Assembly: GCA_013365365.1 (NCBI GenBank)
Contig: JABVXU010000054.1
Span: 162,297 to 226,296 of the forward strand
Direction of reading: 5' to 3'
DNA: 64,000 nt
Origin: Cruorifilaria tuberocauda
Lineage: Eukaryota; Nematoda; Chromadorea; Rhabditida; Onchocercidae
Every line of letters begins with the position of its first letter. Position 1 is the stretch's first letter. The position numbers were made by a program, and so were the translations under genes. The notes below the pieces were generated by a model. It saw nothing but the letters and a program-made list of their open reading frames with translations, was not told the DNA's origin and made no database searches. Shown piece by piece: positions 22,394 through 33,863 of this stretch.

Positions 22394-25173
22394 CGTTAGA
22401 TTGATCCGATTTTAGTTTTTCCTTGAAAAGAAAATATGCAAATATTTGAGTGAATCTTAAATTTTCTTGAAAGTGTAAAAGTTTAAGAAAAGATTGATTC
22501 ATTTCTAAATTTTCATTTCTCTGCTTCTTTTTTCTAAGACAGATTTAATTTTGATTTTAACAATTAAACAAACAATCATTATGTTTGCTTCAATTTGATT
22601 GAAATATGATGATATGCTTCGAAATAATTTATTCAAATATCATTCATTTCAAACTTTACTCACTCTCATAACTCATTTATTTGAAAACATCAATCACAGT
22701 TAAGCTGATAATAATTTACTTTATGTGAAATTACTTATTTAAGACTAAAAATGATAACACTTGATCAAATCGGCAGCATCTAACTGTTAAAATACTTGCG
22801 AAATATATTTTTGTACAAAACAAAGTGGAAAGGAATGAAAGTGAAGGAGTGAATGTTAATTTTGGTGCTTCTATCATTTAATAACAATAAACATAATGAA
22901 TATGCCTTATAAAATTTTATCAGTTTATGTAAAATGCTCTTTGATTAAAAAAAAGTTTTTTTTGAAAAGATTGCAAACAAGAGAGATGGAAGGTTAGCTT
23001 CCATCATTGCTATCTGTAAAGTTTGAGTGTCCCAATAAAATACTTCCTCATTATCTTCGTGACGAAAACAAATATTATCATACATTCTTTAATATGAATT
23101 CAATCATAAACTGAATTAGTAATTAAAGCATAGAATACTTTGGGATAATTTGCTATATTTGTAATACACTGTATTATTAAAATATAAAGTATGTTAATAA
23201 GTGAATATGAAAAAAATTTATCAATAAACAAAATTTCTATTGCTATACTTAGTGTTTTAAGTGAAGTGGGCAGCATAACAATTACCATATACAATAGAAA
23301 TATTTCATGAAATAATGATAGTACATAAAATCAACTTTCACAAACTGCAGTCTTCCATTAAATTATAACTGATGATAGAATATACAAATTTTATGCAAAA
23401 TAATTACAATTCATAACTGAGCACTACTGAAGTGAACAATTCAATTCTATAATTTAGCAATATTCTGCCAGGTTTTTTTTCGCTTTGAGAATGTTGGATA
23501 GAATTAACTGCACAATTTTTGGAAAATTCGAAAATATGATACCTTTGTGTTTTTGTAACCATAAGAGAGATTCGGAAGAAAGTTAAATGTTCTGATAAGT
23601 TTTCAATAACTTTTTAAACTTGTCTATTTGTGTATGTTCAAATGAAATTCAAAGACTTTTCAATTTAGTCTTGGGATTTACAATGCTCTCCGAATTCATT
23701 AATGCTATGAGCAATGAATTTTCAGAATTGATAAATTAATGTAACGAAAAAAAGAAAGCTAATTTTGTACTTTTTATTATGAAATAATTAAATTATTTTT
23801 ATGCTACTAGTATATTTCAGGATGCCAATAGCGCGACAATCCTTGCTCTATGGAAAATATTCTGAAAATTCTATTTACAAGAAATCAATCAATCGATTCA
23901 AAAGACAGGTAACCCAAGAAGTAACTTTGACAGTAAGATAAATATTTGATAATGATATTTAAGTAATTCTCGAGTTACCTGTCACATTATCATTGTTTAT
24001 TCGACAATTTAGTTTTTTCCCATCGTAGATAATTGCGCTTTATGTAAAAGCAACCGTTAAACGACAATATATTGCTTTTGAATGCATTTCCCAATGATTC
24101 ACTCACTCGTAAATGCGTGAAAACTCACATTGAAATTGCTTTGTTTCGAATATATCAATGAGAAGCTTATGATTGACAAATAAAACGATAGCAAATATTT
24201 TATTGTCTCTCGAATATTTTCATGAAATAAAAATTGTGTTTGTTTTTAAACTTTCAGTTGGACTTAACAAAGTTTCTTTCTATTAACCTTTAACCATATA
24301 TGTTATTAGAAGAGCGAGACGAGACATTGGGCTATCTTGAGAGATAGAAGCAATGGAAAACAAGACACAGCATCATTACTAGAGATAGCAAGACGGTTAT
24401 GTCATTATGATAGATATCGCCAAAGTTTCTGAAATGATGCTGAATTGGTTCTAATTAGTGATTGAGAGTGTTAGGTGAGCAGTATAGATTATGAAGAGGC
24501 GTTAGGGAAGAATGCATCAGGTGAAATATATGGAGTGTTAGTGATGGGAATGATTAAGAGCAATAAGGTTTATTCATAGATAATTTAGAGAATGATAAAA
24601 CTGTGTGGAGAGTGAAGCGTTCTTACAGCTTTTACTAATTTTATAACGTCAAAGAGGAAGAGTTGGCGGTATTTGAATCATCGAATGACCTTCGTATTGA
24701 TTGATAAGGGTGATTCTATATCTCGTATTGATTAATTTATTATAATGTAAATTAATAATATTGTACCATCATTATCAATTAAGAATGAAGTACTGAGATT
24801 CAAAGATCCAAAATTCATCGGTATTTCAAGCTGTTCAGCTACAGAAAAATATAAATTTGACAAGATTTAGAAATTTCGTTGAAATTTTAATCAACTAATT
24901 TTAATCAACTGTAACTTTTTTCTAAAAAAATCCCAATTTTACTTATTAAACATTGCTATTTGATATACGAGAAACAACTTTCAATATAAGCTGTGATGTG
25001 TTTGAGGCCAAAAAGTATTAGTTGAGGAGGATTAATAGTAATGAAAGTTAAGTATCTAATCAAAGTCAAGCCTAACTGCAGATTTCATCGGTATCTTGAG
25101 TGTGAGATGAAACTGATATAATATATGGGTGATGGAGAAGAATGATATGTTTATTACACAGATTATTGATAAA
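22394..25173. other. Intergenic region between divergent ABCA and TAX1BP3 genes
   Basis: AT-rich sequence of about 2.8 kb with no exon I can support on either strand. It must contain the promoters of both divergent genes. A slightly more GC-rich stretch lies at 24300-24680, with frequent stops in all frames. Nothing else is recognisable. Confidence 0.5.
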
Positions 25174-26013
25174 ATGAGTGCATATGGACATGTGGCAGGT
25201 TTACCGATTGAATGCTTAAGCATCGCCGTAGAGCTTCACAAAGAGCAACTTGTGGACGAAAATGGACAACAGGTCAGTTATCATATTGTTCATATACTTC
25301 TTTTTTAATTATGTAAATGGTCATTACTGTAATAACACTGCTAATTTTTCCTCTTTATTAACTTGATGACTGAAACAATTTACATAATTCAACGCATTCC
25401 TTTTTTTGTTAATCGAGTCGAATTGTCGAGGTTTATATCCATTTAAATCAAAAATAGCTATGTTTTTTAATTTTCAAAGTCCAAAGCTACTTATGATTCT
25501 CATTATAGGTTCTTCGTGTAGGTTTCAAAATTGGTGGTGGTATTGACCAAGATCCAAGTCGGGCACACTACCCATACCCAGACAGTGTAAGTTTCAAACG
25601 ACTTCCGCAATCTTTAACATTTATTTATTATTATAGTTTAATTCAAATGCGCATCCATTTTTAATGTAAAATCGTACATTTATTAAATTTGTCCTTTGCA
25701 GGGAATTTATATTACACAGATTGAACCTGATTCACCAGCAGAACGCGCTGGACTTCGGCAACATGATAAAATACTTAGGGTAAACACTTTTCAAGTAACT
25801 GTTATAATTCGGACTCTCAGGAAAACTCATTATTTGTTAAATATTATCCATCTACAAGTTTACGTCTAGCCTTAGTTATTTTTTATTTTCACTTTGTTGT
25901 TTTAGGTAAATGGTAATGATTTCACTATGGTAACTCACGAAAAGGCTGTAAAATATATCAAGAAATATCCTGTACTTCACATGCTTGTTGCTAGAAAAGA
26001 TGTTTCCGGTTGA
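25174..26013 (+). CDS. TAX1BP3-like single-PDZ protein (TIP-1 homologue)
   Basis: Small cytosolic protein made almost entirely of one PDZ domain. In mammals TAX1BP3/TIP-1 binds C-terminal motifs of partners such as beta-catenin and rhotekin and competes with larger PDZ scaffolds. Exons: 25174-25272, 25509-25586, 25702-25779, 25906-26013, giving 120 residues against 124 in human. The match is strong along the whole length: LRVGFKIGGGIDQDPS (carboxylate-binding loop region), GIYITQIEPDSPAERAGL, HDKILRVNGNDFTMVTHEKAVKYI. All internal junctions are phase 0. The start at 25174 (MSAYG) aligns with the human start; in-frame ATGs at 25147 and 25132 could add up to 14 residues. A likely poly(A) signal AATAAA lies near 26217. 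Convergent with the rhomboid gene. Confidence 0.93.
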
Positions 26014-26690
26014 TTACAATTCTTCAGTTCGGATTTATCGCTGCTGCTAGATTTATCACGTTTTATTGTTATTTTAATCTTTCTCCAAATTCCCGTCTTC
26101 CATCGATAGTACGAAATGTAAAAATGTCTTCAAACAATGATTAAACTGATGAGCAGTTAAAAGAAAAGATGAAGAAAAAGGAGTGAGTGATGAAAAATAA
26201 TCATTATTGTTCAAAAAATAAAAAACAACTATATCCATGGATTTAAGCTCTAAAAAAGAAAAAACATTAGGAGTTAGATTATAACATTAAAATATTTTAA
26301 TTATTGGAATGCTTTAGTGACTTCATCTAACTCTCTAACTATTCTTTACACGCTAACATCGTTTATATTTCGTATTTTTATTCGTTTAAGTAGAAAGACT
26401 AATTTGTTCTGCAAAATTAAAGAAATTGTTCATGTTTCATTATTTTTCGTTTTCCCATAGATCACTGTAGATAGCACGTTCATCGGAATGAATTTTGAGA
26501 TGGATTTGTCTTCAAAAATTTTATATAATAATATGGAAGCCAGTGAAGGTGCCGAAAAAGTCATATAAATATCCCGATCGGTCTCATTCGATAATTATCA
26601 AAAGGCTACAATCGCGGCCTTTTGTAATACTGTGATATGTAATGTTTTATTACATATTATTTTTTGCTACATATCTCGCATTCTCTTTCA
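26014..26690. other. Convergent intergenic region (TAX1BP3 and rhomboid 3' ends)
   Basis: Holds the TAX1BP3 3' untranslated region, with a candidate AATAAA near 26217, and the 3' untranslated region of the minus-strand rhomboid gene. No exon or repeat of note. Confidence 0.5.
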
Positions 26691-29375
26691 TCAGTAATCC
26701 CTAAAATCTGTATAAAAGTTATCAATATCCAATAAATTTGGTTCATTTTTGCAGTGTATGGTATTCCAAATCGGTTTCGAGAATGGATTTACAAAAATAA
26801 CCATTGCCGTTAGGAACAAAAAAGTAGTAGCAAAGAATGCAAGTGACACGATCATAAGTATCCGCTCCCAATACAAGACCTGAATGAAGAAAAAATAATT
26901 AGCCATAATAAATTGTACTGGATTTGATTAAAATAAATCTTGACAGCAAGGAGAGGGGTCGATTTTGTTTTTATTTGGAAGTTATTGCTCCATAACGAGG
27001 TAGACTGCTGACTTGAAAATGTTGTATCTTCTGTTTTCCTATCTTTCGTCTTCCTTCTATCTTCTAGCAAACTTGAGTCAAAGTCATATAAAATTAAAAA
27101 CATAAAGAAGGGAACATGCTACTCTGCCGCCCTTAAATTAAAATACATGTTAAATAAGTCAATCTTGTTCGCAAAATTTATTTTCTCACAAAATTGTGTC
27201 ACTTACCTTAAGATTATGTAAAATAAGGACACCCAGAAGTAAACCAGTAACAATGCCTGCAATATGAGCAGTATACGATACACGATCACACTCGTCCATT
27301 TGAAAACGACGATAAACAGCTAATGCTGTATCGGTAAAAATGTATGCGGAAATGATTGATAGTCTAAGCAACCGAAACGGCATTTCGGTCCAATTCTGTA
27401 ATCAAATTAACTAGGATACATACAAGCTAAGAATTAATAGTAGCTTGTACTTGCAACGTACGTCATTTCATCAAATAATACTTTATATTTATTTAAGTAA
27501 AAATCGAAAAAAGATGACGAAGAAAAAAACTTACAACTATAAGATTTGATAGATGAGCACCTATTAAGGCATAAACGCCAGCAGAACAACCAATCAAATA
27601 CACGGACGGATCAAGTGCATACTGCAGTAGTGCTCCTATATGCAACAGCATATAAAACCAAATTATAAATCATGCCAAGTTTTTAAAATACCAAGAGCTT
27701 AATAAATGATTAAATGTTTCGATGGTTCCATATGGTTGCATATTTACTGTTGTTTTAGATATGTATTGTGGGATAAATGAAGAGCTTTACCTAAGCAAAC
27801 AGCCACTAGATAGATGATTGCTATACGCCACATTTTATGGACCAGCTCCAGTGGTACGCCAATCACTATTTGGAAAATAACGTTGGGCAGTAAGTGAAGG
27901 ATTCTAGAATATAGTTAAATTTGTTTGCATATTAGAATTTGAGAACTGAATAAGTTTAAATTTCGTTTCGGAAATTATTTCCACCATTCCGATTTGCACT
28001 ACGAAAATGAACCCCTGATGCACAAATTGGTAGCTGAAGAATCGCCAAGCCTGATAACGAAGAGATGGTGCAAATAAGAGTGGTCCGATTTTTCCATTAA
28101 TCCAACAACCAGCACAATAAGTTAACGGGTTTTCCGATCGTCCATACATATAATGTATAAATGTGATTACCTATAATTTTCATGTAACAGAAGTGTAATA
28201 TTTTGCACAAAACCCTAGTTAGCTATTTTTGTATATTATATGTAATGCTTTACAAAATTCTACTATGTCTCATTTCAATGTATTGCATGATATATATCAC
28301 TAAAATCCCAAAATCTCACACCATCAGCTTAAAACACCTCAATAAGCCTCACTTTCTTGCCAGTGATAATAGCAAACAATCCAATTCAAATTATTCTATT
28401 ATTAATTCTTACATTTAAAATTTATAATGATAGAATGAGATTACCTGCAATAATGAGATACTTAAAACAAATATTGGTGGAGGTAGACAATTATATTCAT
28501 CAATATATGTATGCACAGTCGGTCGATCGGTCTTGGCGATTATTGTATCAGCTACCGAATACATCAATACTTTCAGCTTTTTCTTCTGTGCATCTGCTGA
28601 TGTTACCTATTTTTACATCAGTATGAGTTATATTAATGAAATTTTAAACATGCTATCGGGATGTGATAATAAAAATGGATTTAAAATGATCCTGAAGAGT
28701 AAAAACCTAAATTCAGAATTCAAAGCTTTTCATAAATGTAACAAAAGAAAACACATACCAATTGTGAAAATTCGTTTAAATCAAGGACGTTATCGCGGTT
28801 TTTGTCAGCTTCCTTTAGAAGTAGATGAATTTGTGCTCGAGTTAATTCAATCTAAGAAAAGAACAATAGTTATTTTATTTGAGTGCTTTCATACTTTTAT
28901 CAGAAGACAGAAGATTCATTTTATTATGAGTGAAAAGCATATAATAAATCGACTCACTTGTTTTCTATTAAAGTTGTCGTTTAACAAATGATGAATCTCG
29001 TTCAGTGATATCATTCCATCACCATCAGTGTCAAGCTGTAACAGATAAATAGATTTTCTCTGATCTTCCTTGAATTTTTATTCGTGATTTGAAGAAATAA
29101 TTTTACGGTTGAAAGGTTTATTTCCAGAGAAATTTTTTATTCGTAAAGTTAACGGATTTTAAATTCATTTCGAGAATTTGGAAAAATATTTTCATTTTGA
29201 AAGAGTGAAGAGATATCTCCCAACTATAAAACACAGTAGGAATTCCTCAGGAAATTTATCTAATTTTTCAAAATTCCCTTAGCATAATTAGTGGAAAATC
29301 ATGATACAAAAAAAGACTATAAACCTTATCAAATTCTTGAGCGATGATTTCTTGTGCTGATCGTTTATTGGCCAT
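26691..29375 (-). CDS. Rhomboid-type intramembrane serine protease with two EF-hands
   Basis: Multi-pass membrane protease of the rhomboid-related (RHBDL) type, which cuts transmembrane substrates within the membrane. Exons: 29325-29375, 28958-29035, 28759-28851, 28445-28585, 28013-28170, 27791-27903, 27535-27635, 27207-27395, 26691-26879, giving 370 residues with phases closing. The N-terminal cytosolic part has EF-hand 1 (DTDGDGMISLNE, about 19-30) and EF-hand 2 (DKNRDNVLDLNE, about 59-70), both with the Ca2+-ligand pattern intact. The membrane domain shows YCAGCW, AWRFFSYQFVHQG, HLLPNVIFQIVIGVPLE, the catalytic Ser in GCSAGVYAL (about 229) and the catalytic His in AHIAG (about 289). A last helix (IVSLAFFATTFLFLTAMVIF) and a short tail follow. 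Start: ATG at 29375 is the first in frame; a further upstream exon cannot be excluded. Confidence 0.92.
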
Positions 29376-30990
29376 TTGAATGTGGTATAAATAGATATCG
29401 ATAAAAGCAAGAATAATAATGATGATATTAGTAATAATGCTTATAACAAAAGCAATACCACTACTACTAATATTATAGTAACAATAATAATGGTAGAAAT
29501 ATCAATATTATGGCGTTTTATACATAATAGTAAAATAGAGAAGAGAAGACAAAACGGGCTTTCTTCCTTATTTGGATATATTTCTTTATCTATTAGTAAC
29601 AAAGAGTTAACTTTATCACCGAGAAAAATGCACAGAGAGAGAGAGAGAGAAAGAGAGAGAGATAGAAATAACTTCAGCAATGCATACACTCTTAACATAT
29701 TTGGCTTACTTCATGCTTTCTCCCATATTAATCAATCTATCGCTTGTGCGAAATTTAAAAAGCACTAACCATTCGTTTTATCTGAGCCCAATATGCACGC
29801 TTCATATCATAAATGATATTGTTTCATCAGCCCCGCTTTTTTCCCCTGGAATCAGTGAGAAATAGGCAAATTCATCCATCCATTTATCATAACGTCCATT
29901 CTGCTTTTTGCAATATTTCCATGAACAGCTGCAGTGATATGTAATCAGTAAGTCCGATTCAAATAAATATTATGTAAACAAGTAGTATCATATCAAAAAA
30001 TTATACAAATATGACTTTTTCCTCAAAATTATACAAATAAGGATAATCTCAAATCACCGACACTTAGCGAACTGTCCTTTAATATCTTACTTCACTGATA
30101 AACAATAGACAAATCTTAAATATAACACATCGTACGAATATCTGATTAAATTTCAGAATGACGCAATGTAGTAGGAGAATTTAAATTACGAAAGAGTATT
30201 AAAATAATCCGGAATATCAGATCAAGAAGTTATATCAAAATGATTCCTGATATTTGATTAACGTGAAATAGAATCATCACAAAACAAAATTTACTGTCAT
30301 AAAGAAATCAGCTTTCAGAGAACAATCCAGAATTATCATTTACTGACTTTTATAATCTAATGATTCCGCGATCAGTCAATTCGTCCTTGAATTAAAGTTG
30401 GCGATTCTTACGATAAATCATTAGAATTAACAGGTAATTTTATTTACTATTCGATATTAAATTCGTTTCTAACATCAGATAGGATCCTCGAAAATTTCAT
30501 CACCTTATTGCAATATTCTTTTATCATTCTATCACTTTCTCCCCTCACTTAATTTAATGGATTTTTTTTGCATTCAGTAATCACTGCTAGTGTTTGTCCA
30601 AATACACACCTATCAGTCGTTACCCTTTGACCTTCTCAAGCTATATGGATCCTCGATGTATATGCTCTTCTTCCTAAACTCTCTCTTTTTCTTTCCCTCT
30701 CACTCCCGTTCCTTTAATACCACAACTTGGCACTTTTCCGCTGTAACACATCGGGAAGCGCGCACATGTCAACAGTTTTAAGTTCTCTCTGAACGGTTGA
30801 ACGGTCATGTAGCAGTTGCATCTTGTGTAGGCGTTCTGGCATGATACTTCCCATCACATCGTGATGCTGCAAATTTCACGTGTAATGGTAGATTATGACA
30901 TTGTTTGGTTTCACATAGTGATAGCATACCATTACAATATATCTGTAAAATCTTCAACAAAGTGATCCTTTTTCAGAATCTTTTTGTGTT
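29376..30990. other. Divergent intergenic region between rhomboid and PMF1 genes
   Basis: About 1.6 kb with a GA microsatellite (29633-29670). A more GC-rich patch lies at 30690-30900, just upstream of PMF1, and probably belongs to its promoter. The short plus-strand frames here are low-complexity and have no splice or homology support. Confidence 0.5.
29633..29670. repeat. GA microsatellite
   Basis: About 38 bases of nearly pure GA dinucleotide with one AA interruption, in the region 5' of the rhomboid gene. Confidence 0.9.
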
Positions 30991-32551
30991 ATGTCTACTG
31001 AGTCGTTATATGCTGCAGTAAACGAAGTTTTGAAAAAGCTCGTGGCAGAAGCGATAGCGGCAGAGAAATGTATGAAAATTGTTCACAGGACGACAAAGAA
31101 AAAAGTGTTTTTTTACAAATATTTTGATAAATGATGAGAATGAACTTTGACACTTGTCCTCGAATTGGCATTTGTAAGAAAAATTTTGTTAACTGTAAGT
31201 ATCTTATAATGAAAGATTCCGGTGTAGTCTGCATTTCCGGTTATTAAAAAATTCTTTTTTTCTCAACAATAAGTAGAGCACAGAGGGATAGTATCAGCAC
31301 TGATTATTGAAAGTAATATATTTTTGGATTGATTCTGCAACATCGCCTGTATTTATTATCTTTCATTCTTCATGTTTTAATATTTCCATTGTCCTGCGCA
31401 ATCTTAGATTGCTCCTAACAGAATGGAAGAAATCTTGGCAACTGCGAAAGATGAACTGCAGGAATCAGTGTTGAATGGTGTCAGTCAGGTCATTCACAAC
31501 GACGAGGTAAGCCTAATGGATGAAATTATTTTTTTAGTTAGTAGTGCCTTTGCAGAATTCAGAATAAGATCTATTAGCGCTGTAGTTTAGGCTTTTGAAT
31601 TCATCATCCTACTTCAAGGCAATACTAGAATCATTCTGTCCTTTAATTTATTATTTATATTGAGCTTTTGAATTGTGGTTTTCTTGAATTATGCTTTTCG
31701 AATTGTGGTTAAAGCTTTTGAATTTTGTGATATCATGCTTAAATTTCATATTGTGTAGGTTCTTGAAGGAATGATCAAGCTTAAAAGTCTTATTGAAGAA
31801 TCATCAAAAGGAGCAACAGGTATGATTTCCACACGTATTATCAATAAGCATAAGGTAGATGACCATTTCTACGCAGTGAATTCTTTTCAAGACCTGTGTT
31901 CTGCAATAGACGCTTATTAAAATATTGTTTCATGTGGATACTCATTAAAATGTTATCCAGAAGTGAAGCGAAGAATAAGGAAGAAAATAAACTATCCAAC
32001 TTTTTGTTATTCAACTTTGATTGGCACAACTTATTTTAACTGCAGATTCTTAGGTGTATCTCCTTAATTTTTCATCGTTTCGTTCGCTTGACGTCCACGA
32101 TAAATTAAAAAAGAATAGCGCTCCTAATTTTAGGATGGCGTCCAAGTGGTATTCCATCAGATGACATTACTGGGCATTTGCAACCAGTTATGTTCAACAT
32201 TGAGGAGAATTTAATTCGTTTAAGATGCAAACTAGAAGCTGAAATTGAGGCAAGGAATATTTTATTTTTTGTTACTCTTGTCTTTGCACGAAAAAACATT
32301 ATCTCTGGAGATCGCAAAACAAATTGAAATTTCCATATTCAATTTTTTACCTCTGAAAAGAGCTGTGTATCCTTTTTATGGATTCGCATAAATTGAGGGA
32401 AAATATGTAAATTATTAATGCTATTTTTCCGGTCTAAGTAACTAGTGTTTTTCAGAAGAAACGAGTTTTTTATAAGGAAACTGAGGACAAAGCTCAGGCA
32501 GTGATGCAAGAAGCAGCATTTTCTAATCATATGCTTCGTTCGCTACCATAA
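30991..32551 (+). CDS. Kinetochore protein PMF1/Nnf1 homologue (MIS12 complex)
   Basis: Coiled-coil subunit of the MIS12 complex, which links centromeric chromatin to the microtubule-binding part of the kinetochore. The diagnostic match is GWRPSGIPSDDITGHLQPVM, corresponding to WRPSGIPEKDLHSVMAPY of human PMF1. It is preceded by a helical segment (MEEILATAKDELQESVLNG) and followed by a coiled coil. The N-terminal helix (LYAAVNEVLKKLVAE) resembles the conserved PMF1 N-terminus. Exons: first exon from ATG 30991 to about 31069 or beyond, then 31408-31506, 31759-31819, 32134-32249, 32456-32551. The first junction is unresolved: the best donor (GTATGA at 31070) is phase 1, while the next exon needs phase 0 or 2. 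A small exon may be missing, or translation may start at ATG 31423. Intron 32250-32455 starts with GC (GAG then GCAAGG), a GC-AG intron. Confidence 0.82.
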
Positions 32552-33863
32552 ATCGATTTACGTGCAATTCATAAGCCACATTATGCTTGTTTATTTGTAT
32601 CTCGCTTGGTTTAGTTCATTTTCTGAGTTATTATTAAGAGTGAATTGCAGAAATATGTTACTCAGCAAACATATGATTTAGATTCGTGTACTCGCTAGCA
32701 AATTGCTGAAAGATTTATGGATTTTAAGTTAATATAACCCTGTCCACTCATATTCGAAATTGAATCAGATTTACGGATTCAGCGTTTGAATAGTCTTGGC
32801 CGTAGGTTTTGTTTCATCTTAACGCAAAAATTCACGTACGTGCTCTCAAAAAATGTGCATAATGATAGCTAATTTTTTTGTGATAAATTCTTAACCTTTC
32901 ATTCAGTTTTAATTTTTCCAATACTTTAGTTTCTTGCCCATTCTCCAAGGGGCTTCTTCGTTGTCCAAAATATTTCCTAAAGGATGATTCGTTTAACTGC
33001 TTTGTATATGTATTATGTTTAGATTGCGTTTATTTTAGCTTACTTACTGATCAAGAAAAAAAAACCTCTGCAAGGCCACATATGTGAGAGAGGGTAATAA
33101 TTGCGCCTTCAATATATTTACCTCTTTGTTTGCGGATGTGACGATTTAATCAGATGGTTCCAGGTAACATGAATCAGATATCTAATATTCAAGAAATAAG
33201 CAATCTGCGTAAAGATACGTTAGTGCTACGATACAGATACGAAGAAAATATCAGAGACTTCAAACTAGAACTCGTTTAGAGCTAGATTTGAAAACAAAAT
33301 ATTCATAATTAAACTATTATTGAGATACATCGTTTCACAGGACAAAACCAAATACACTTTAAGTGATTTATATGCTTTTTGAAGCGCTATTACTTTACAA
33401 GAAATAATCTTAATGCGCACAGATGATATGTGTAATATATTTACAAGTAATATAGTCTTTTGATAAATTATTATAATATGGAAAATTAACAATCAGTTAC
33501 AATAATCAAAATACAATCCTTTCCTGGCAATTCTGGATGTCAAAAATCTGGAACTTCTAGAAGCGGCGATAAAAGTTTCGTTAAATTCACAACAGAAATA
33601 AAAGTTTCTAACAAAAGCAATTTTAGATTTCTTCAAACTTATGAAGTTGAAAGGAAGTGCGAATTTCTCTCAATTTCGAACATCCTTTGAAAATTTTGTA
33701 ATATCCTTTTAAGATTTAGACTCCAAAATCTCCTTAAAAAATCTTAATTTTTCAAAACAACAGTCGACATAAACGCACCTTATAAATAGTAGACCCTGAT
33801 TTTTCCTGAGAAGAACTGTCCTTCCCAATCAAAATTTTTCACCAGAAAAAAAAAGTAAAAGAT
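32552..33863. other. Convergent intergenic region (PMF1 and CYLD 3' ends)
   Basis: About 1.3 kb. AT-rich, no exon supportable on either strand, no clear repeat. It should contain both 3' untranslated regions. Confidence 0.5.
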
